Source: Streptomyces sp. NBC_01669 (GTDB lineage Bacteria; Actinomycetota; Actinomycetes; Streptomycetales; Streptomycetaceae). From it: a stretch of DNA of 64,000 nucleotides. The notes below the pieces were generated by a model that saw nothing but the letters and a program-made list of their open reading frames with translations, was not told the DNA's origin and searched no databases. Location of the stretch: NCBI RefSeq assembly GCF_026339735.1, contig NZ_JAPEQG010000001.1, forward strand, positions 1,488,001-1,552,000, read 5' to 3'. Made by a program: the position numbers and the translations under genes. Shown here in pieces: positions 61,773 to 64,000 of the stretch. The stretch's first letter is position 1. Each line of letters starts with the position of its first letter.

Positions 61773-61809
61773 CCTGTCTCTTGACTACGCCTTGGCGGCT
61801 ACTGCTGGA

Positions 61810-64000
61810 TCACGCCGCGGGCGAGCCATAGATGCCCATCTCGTAGACCGAGTAGCCCCAGGTCGTCTTCCGCTTGACGCCCTGCATTCGGACATACTGC
61901 ACCGCACTGCCGGAGTTGATCTTGATCACGTCATTGCCGCAGCTGTCGGGGTGCTGGGTAGCCGCCTCGCTCCAGTTCGTCCCGTCCAGGGAGGTCTGGA
62001 TCTGGTACTCCGTCGCGCAGGCGCCCTCCCAGGCGAGGGTTACCGCTGCGACCTCGGCGGGGGTGGCGAGCTTCACCTGGACCCACTCGTTGTCGCTGTA
62101 GCCGGATGCCCAACGGGTACCGAGCTGACCGTCGTTGACGTACCGGGCCGAGAGCCGGTCGAGGTTCTGCTCGACGCTGGATGCGCTCGCCGTGCCCTTC
62201 AGCGCGAGATTCTCCGAGCCGCCCGCGGCATCCCACAGCTGAAGCCGGATGTCCGCCTGGATGAGGAAGGAGTCGAGTACCCCGTCGCCGACCTTGGGCT
62301 GGGCCTTGCCCCAGGTGTTGCGCGCCGGATCGACCCGTACGGCCCGGGCCTGCTTCTGCAGATCCTCGGAGTCGGCGAGCAGCGCCTCGGCCTTCTCCTT
62401 GTCACCGGCCTGCCGGGCTGCGAGCGCGTCCAGTGTCTTCACCATCGACATGCCCCACAGCTGGGCGGCGTCCAGCCAGGGCTTGGCATCGGCGGCGAAG
62501 CCCTGCTCCACCGATCCGGCGCGGATGGCGGCCGGGGCGTCCTCGATTTCGTTCGCGTAGGTGCGCAGCGCCTTGACAGAATTGGTGCGGTCGCCCGCGT
62601 CCCATGCCTTCCAGAACTCGGCTACCCGGCCGGCGAGTTCGGGTGCCTGGGACTGCCAGGGGGTGGTGCCGAACGTCGGGGCCAGGTGTTCCAGGTCAGC
62701 GAAGACGAGCAGCGCGTCGGTGGCCCGGCGGTCACCGCCCGCGAGGTAGGCCATGGCGCGCGCCCAGTTCGCCTTCGCGTCGTACGCCTTGTCGTTCCAG
62801 GTGAAGTCCGCGGTGCCGAAGACCGCGATCTTGCTGGCGTACGGCTGGTTCATCGGGTTCGCGACGATGCCGGAGAGGTGGCTGGACAGGCCCGCCTCAC
62901 GCTTGTCGTAGGGAGCGAGCAGCAGCCGACCGCTGGTGTTGCCGTAGTCGTTGACCGGGTAGTTGTCCCAGACGAAGACCTTGCGGCCGAAGAGCTTCGA
63001 GGCGCCGTCGGCCTGCTCGTTGGTGATCGCGGGCGGTACGACGTCGGTACCGGTCCACATGACGACGACCGCCGGGTCCAGGGTGGCCCGCATCGTCTGC
63101 TTGTAGCTGGTGTCGGTGAGGTCGCCGTACTCGGTCGGCACCATCTGCAGCGGCCGGGCGCCCTCATGGGTGGCGATGAAGTTCCGCTGGAGGTCGTTGA
63201 GCAGGTCGACCTGGGCCTTCGCGGCCGCGGTGCGTCCCGGTTGGCCGTACGCCGCCTGGTCGGCCGCGCAGTTCCACCTGGTGTAGCTGATGTCGTCCAG
63301 CGGGATCGAGAAGGACCGGGTGCCCAGGTCGTAGAGGGCCTGGAGCTTGGCCTTGAGGGCCTTGCGGTCGTCGGGGTCGGAGTAACAGACCGAGCCGCCG
63401 GGTGAGACGGCGAACGTGAAGCGGACGTGGTTCGCGGTGGCCCGGTTCACCAGCTCGCCCAGTTCGGCGAGTTTGTCGGTGGGATAGGGGTCGCGCCACT
63501 TGTCACGGTGGTAGGGGTCGTCCTTGGGCGCGTAGATATAGGTGTTGGCCTTGACGTCGCCGTAGAAGTCCATCTGATCCAGCCGCTCGGCGTGCGTCCA
63601 GGGCTGACCGTAGAAGCCCTCGATCGTGCCTCGCAGCGGCATCGACGGGAAGTCGACGGCCTGCGCGCCGGCGATCTTCCAGCCGTCGTCGCCGCGGACG
63701 AAGAGCTGATGGAGCGTCTGCACGGCGTAGAACTGGCCGGTGGCGTCGTGACCGCCCAGGGCGATCTGCGTGCCCCGCTCACTGACGTTGACCCGCAGGG
63801 CGTATCCCTCGGCGCGGTCCGGGGCGGCCACGTCGCCGAGCACCTCGGCAACGTCCGGCCGGGCGGCCGGGCCGATCCGCACGGTGAGCAGGCCGGCGGC
63901 GGCCTTGGGGACGTTGCCGGGCGTGACGATGTCGACCCGGTCGGCGCCGTGCTTCCTGAGCTCGCGGACGAGGCGGTCACGCGCTGCGGCGTCCGTGGCG
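61810..64000 (-). CDS. GH84 beta-N-acetylglucosaminidase with F5/8-type C-terminal domain (5' end outside the window)
   Basis: About 730 residues are visible; the frame runs past position 64000, so the signal peptide and first residues are missing. An N-terminal GH20b-like beta/alpha domain (RVNVSERGTQIALGGHD) precedes the GH84 (NAGidase/hyaluronidase) barrel: RGTIEGFYGQPWTHAERLD, YIYAPKDDPYHRDKWRDPYP and the catalytic Asp pair in FSIPLDDISYTRW. A helical region follows, then a C-terminal F5/8-type (CBM32) carbohydrate-binding domain (ASASSVEQNLDRLSARYVND to the end). It should release N-acetylglucosamine from glycoproteins or chitin-like polymers outside the cell. Confidence 0.92.
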   Translation of the reverse strand, partial: ATDAAARDRLVRELRKHGADRVDIVTPGNVPKAAAGLLTVRIGPAARPDVAEVLGDVAAPDRAEGYALRVNVSERGTQIALGGHDATGQFYAVQTLHQLFVRGDDGWKIAGAQAVDFPSMPLRGTIEGFYGQPWTHAERLDQMDFYGDVKANTYIYAPKDDPYHRDKWRDPYPTDKLAELGELVNRATANHVRFTFAVSPGGSVCYSDPDDRKALKAKLQALYDLGTRSFSIPLDDISYTRWNCAADQAAYGQPGRTAAAKAQVDLLNDLQRNFIATHEGARPLQMVPTEYGDLTDTSYKQTMRATLDPAVVVMWTGTDVVPPAITNEQADGASKLFGRKVFVWDNYPVNDYGNTSGRLLLAPYDKREAGLSSHLSGIVANPMNQPYASKIAVFGTADFTWNDKAYDAKANWARAMAYLAGGDRRATDALLVFADLEHLAPTFGTTPWQSQAPELAGRVAEFWKAWDAGDRTNSVKALRTYANEIEDAPAAIRAGSVEQGFAADAKPWLDAAQLWGMSMVKTLDALAARQAGDKEKAEALLADSEDLQKQARAVRVDPARNTWGKAQPKVGDGVLDSFLIQADIRLQLWDAAGGSENLALKGTASASSVEQNLDRLSARYVNDGQLGTRWASGYSDNEWVQVKLATPAEVAAVTLAWEGACATEYQIQTSLDGTNWSEAATQHPDSCGNDVIKINSGSAVQYVRMQGVKRKTTWGYSVYEMGIYGSPAA

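Noticed and set aside
60988..63405. 805-codon plus-strand open frame opposite the GH84 gene
   Set aside because: Most of it is the antisense of a clear GH84 coding sequence; high GC keeps antisense frames open. Only the first part from 61453 looks like a real gene.
1..64000. CRISPR arrays, tRNA or rRNA genes, complete insertion sequences or prophage genes
   Set aside because: No regularly spaced repeats, no cloverleaf-like segments, no full transposase and no phage structural genes were recognised by reading; a tRNAscan or IS search would be decisive.

Overview
The window is very GC-rich and its genes use GTG starts freely, many of them joined by 4-bp ATGA/GTGA overlaps. Together with a conservon (cvnA-E), WhiJ/DUF397/DUF574-type regulators, a CebR-type operator and actinobacterial xylA/xylB, this points to a Streptomyces chromosome, probably an arm-proximal accessory stretch because broken genes are frequent. 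I saw no rRNA, tRNA, CRISPR array or complete insertion sequence.

1-14.2 kb is a nitrogen/carbamoyl catabolic island. A CodB-like NCS1 permease, a DUF1116 protein, an FdrA-family protein and a DUF2877 protein form one minus-strand operon, divergent from a carbamate kinase. A GntR repressor follows, then cynR-cynT-cynS (regulator, carbonic anhydrase, cyanase), a GuaD-like deaminase, an ankyrin lipoprotein, a YahJ-like amidohydrolase broken by one in-frame TAG, and a Tat-exported amidohydrolase. Four copies of a TTGGTATACCAA-type palindrome lie at the carbamate-kinase/DUF2877 divergence, before gntR and twice before the Tat amidohydrolase, which defines a probable local GntR regulon. The set matches the E. 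coli yahEFGIJ and allFGHK (oxamate transcarbamylase) repertoires. The likely logic is phosphorolysis of a carbamoylated compound to carbamoyl phosphate, ATP recovery by carbamate kinase, and cyanase removal of the cyanate that carbamoyl phosphate releases.

14.2-15.3 kb is a gene graveyard (TetR, FAD-monooxygenase, IS5-type transposase and dehydrogenase fragments). 15.3-22.3 kb holds a YchJ protein, a GlxA-type AraC regulator, a cupin, a large membrane-anchored repeat protein, and a DUF574/DUF397/XRE/HATPase regulatory set, ending in a decayed hydroxyacid dehydrogenase. 22.4-32.7 kb is a five-gene, translationally coupled operon (WGR-DUF4132, MoxR AAA+, DUF5682, VWA, SWIM) equivalent to E. coli yehI/L/M/P/Q; its function is unknown. 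33.3-38.3 kb has a second EF-G, a deletion remnant of a CebR-controlled GH74 xyloglucanase, and a GH4 glycosidase. 38.5-43.1 kb is a conservon whose P450 lacks the EXXR motif.

43.3-49.3 kb is decayed aromatic metabolism: an IclR pseudogene, an intact MarR-FUSC exporter pair, VOC and MarR fragments, and a protocatechuate (pca) cluster with multiple frameshifts and deletions between two 18-bp direct repeats. 49.4-52.1 kb has a scramblase-like protein and a DUF3105-DUF305 pair. 52.4-56.8 kb is the xylose locus (ROK regulator, xylA, xylB). 56.9-59.1 kb encodes a secreted VWA protein with a membrane partner. The right end has a P450, a DUF6221 protein, a truncated membrane ORF and a GH84 beta-N-acetylglucosaminidase running off the edge.
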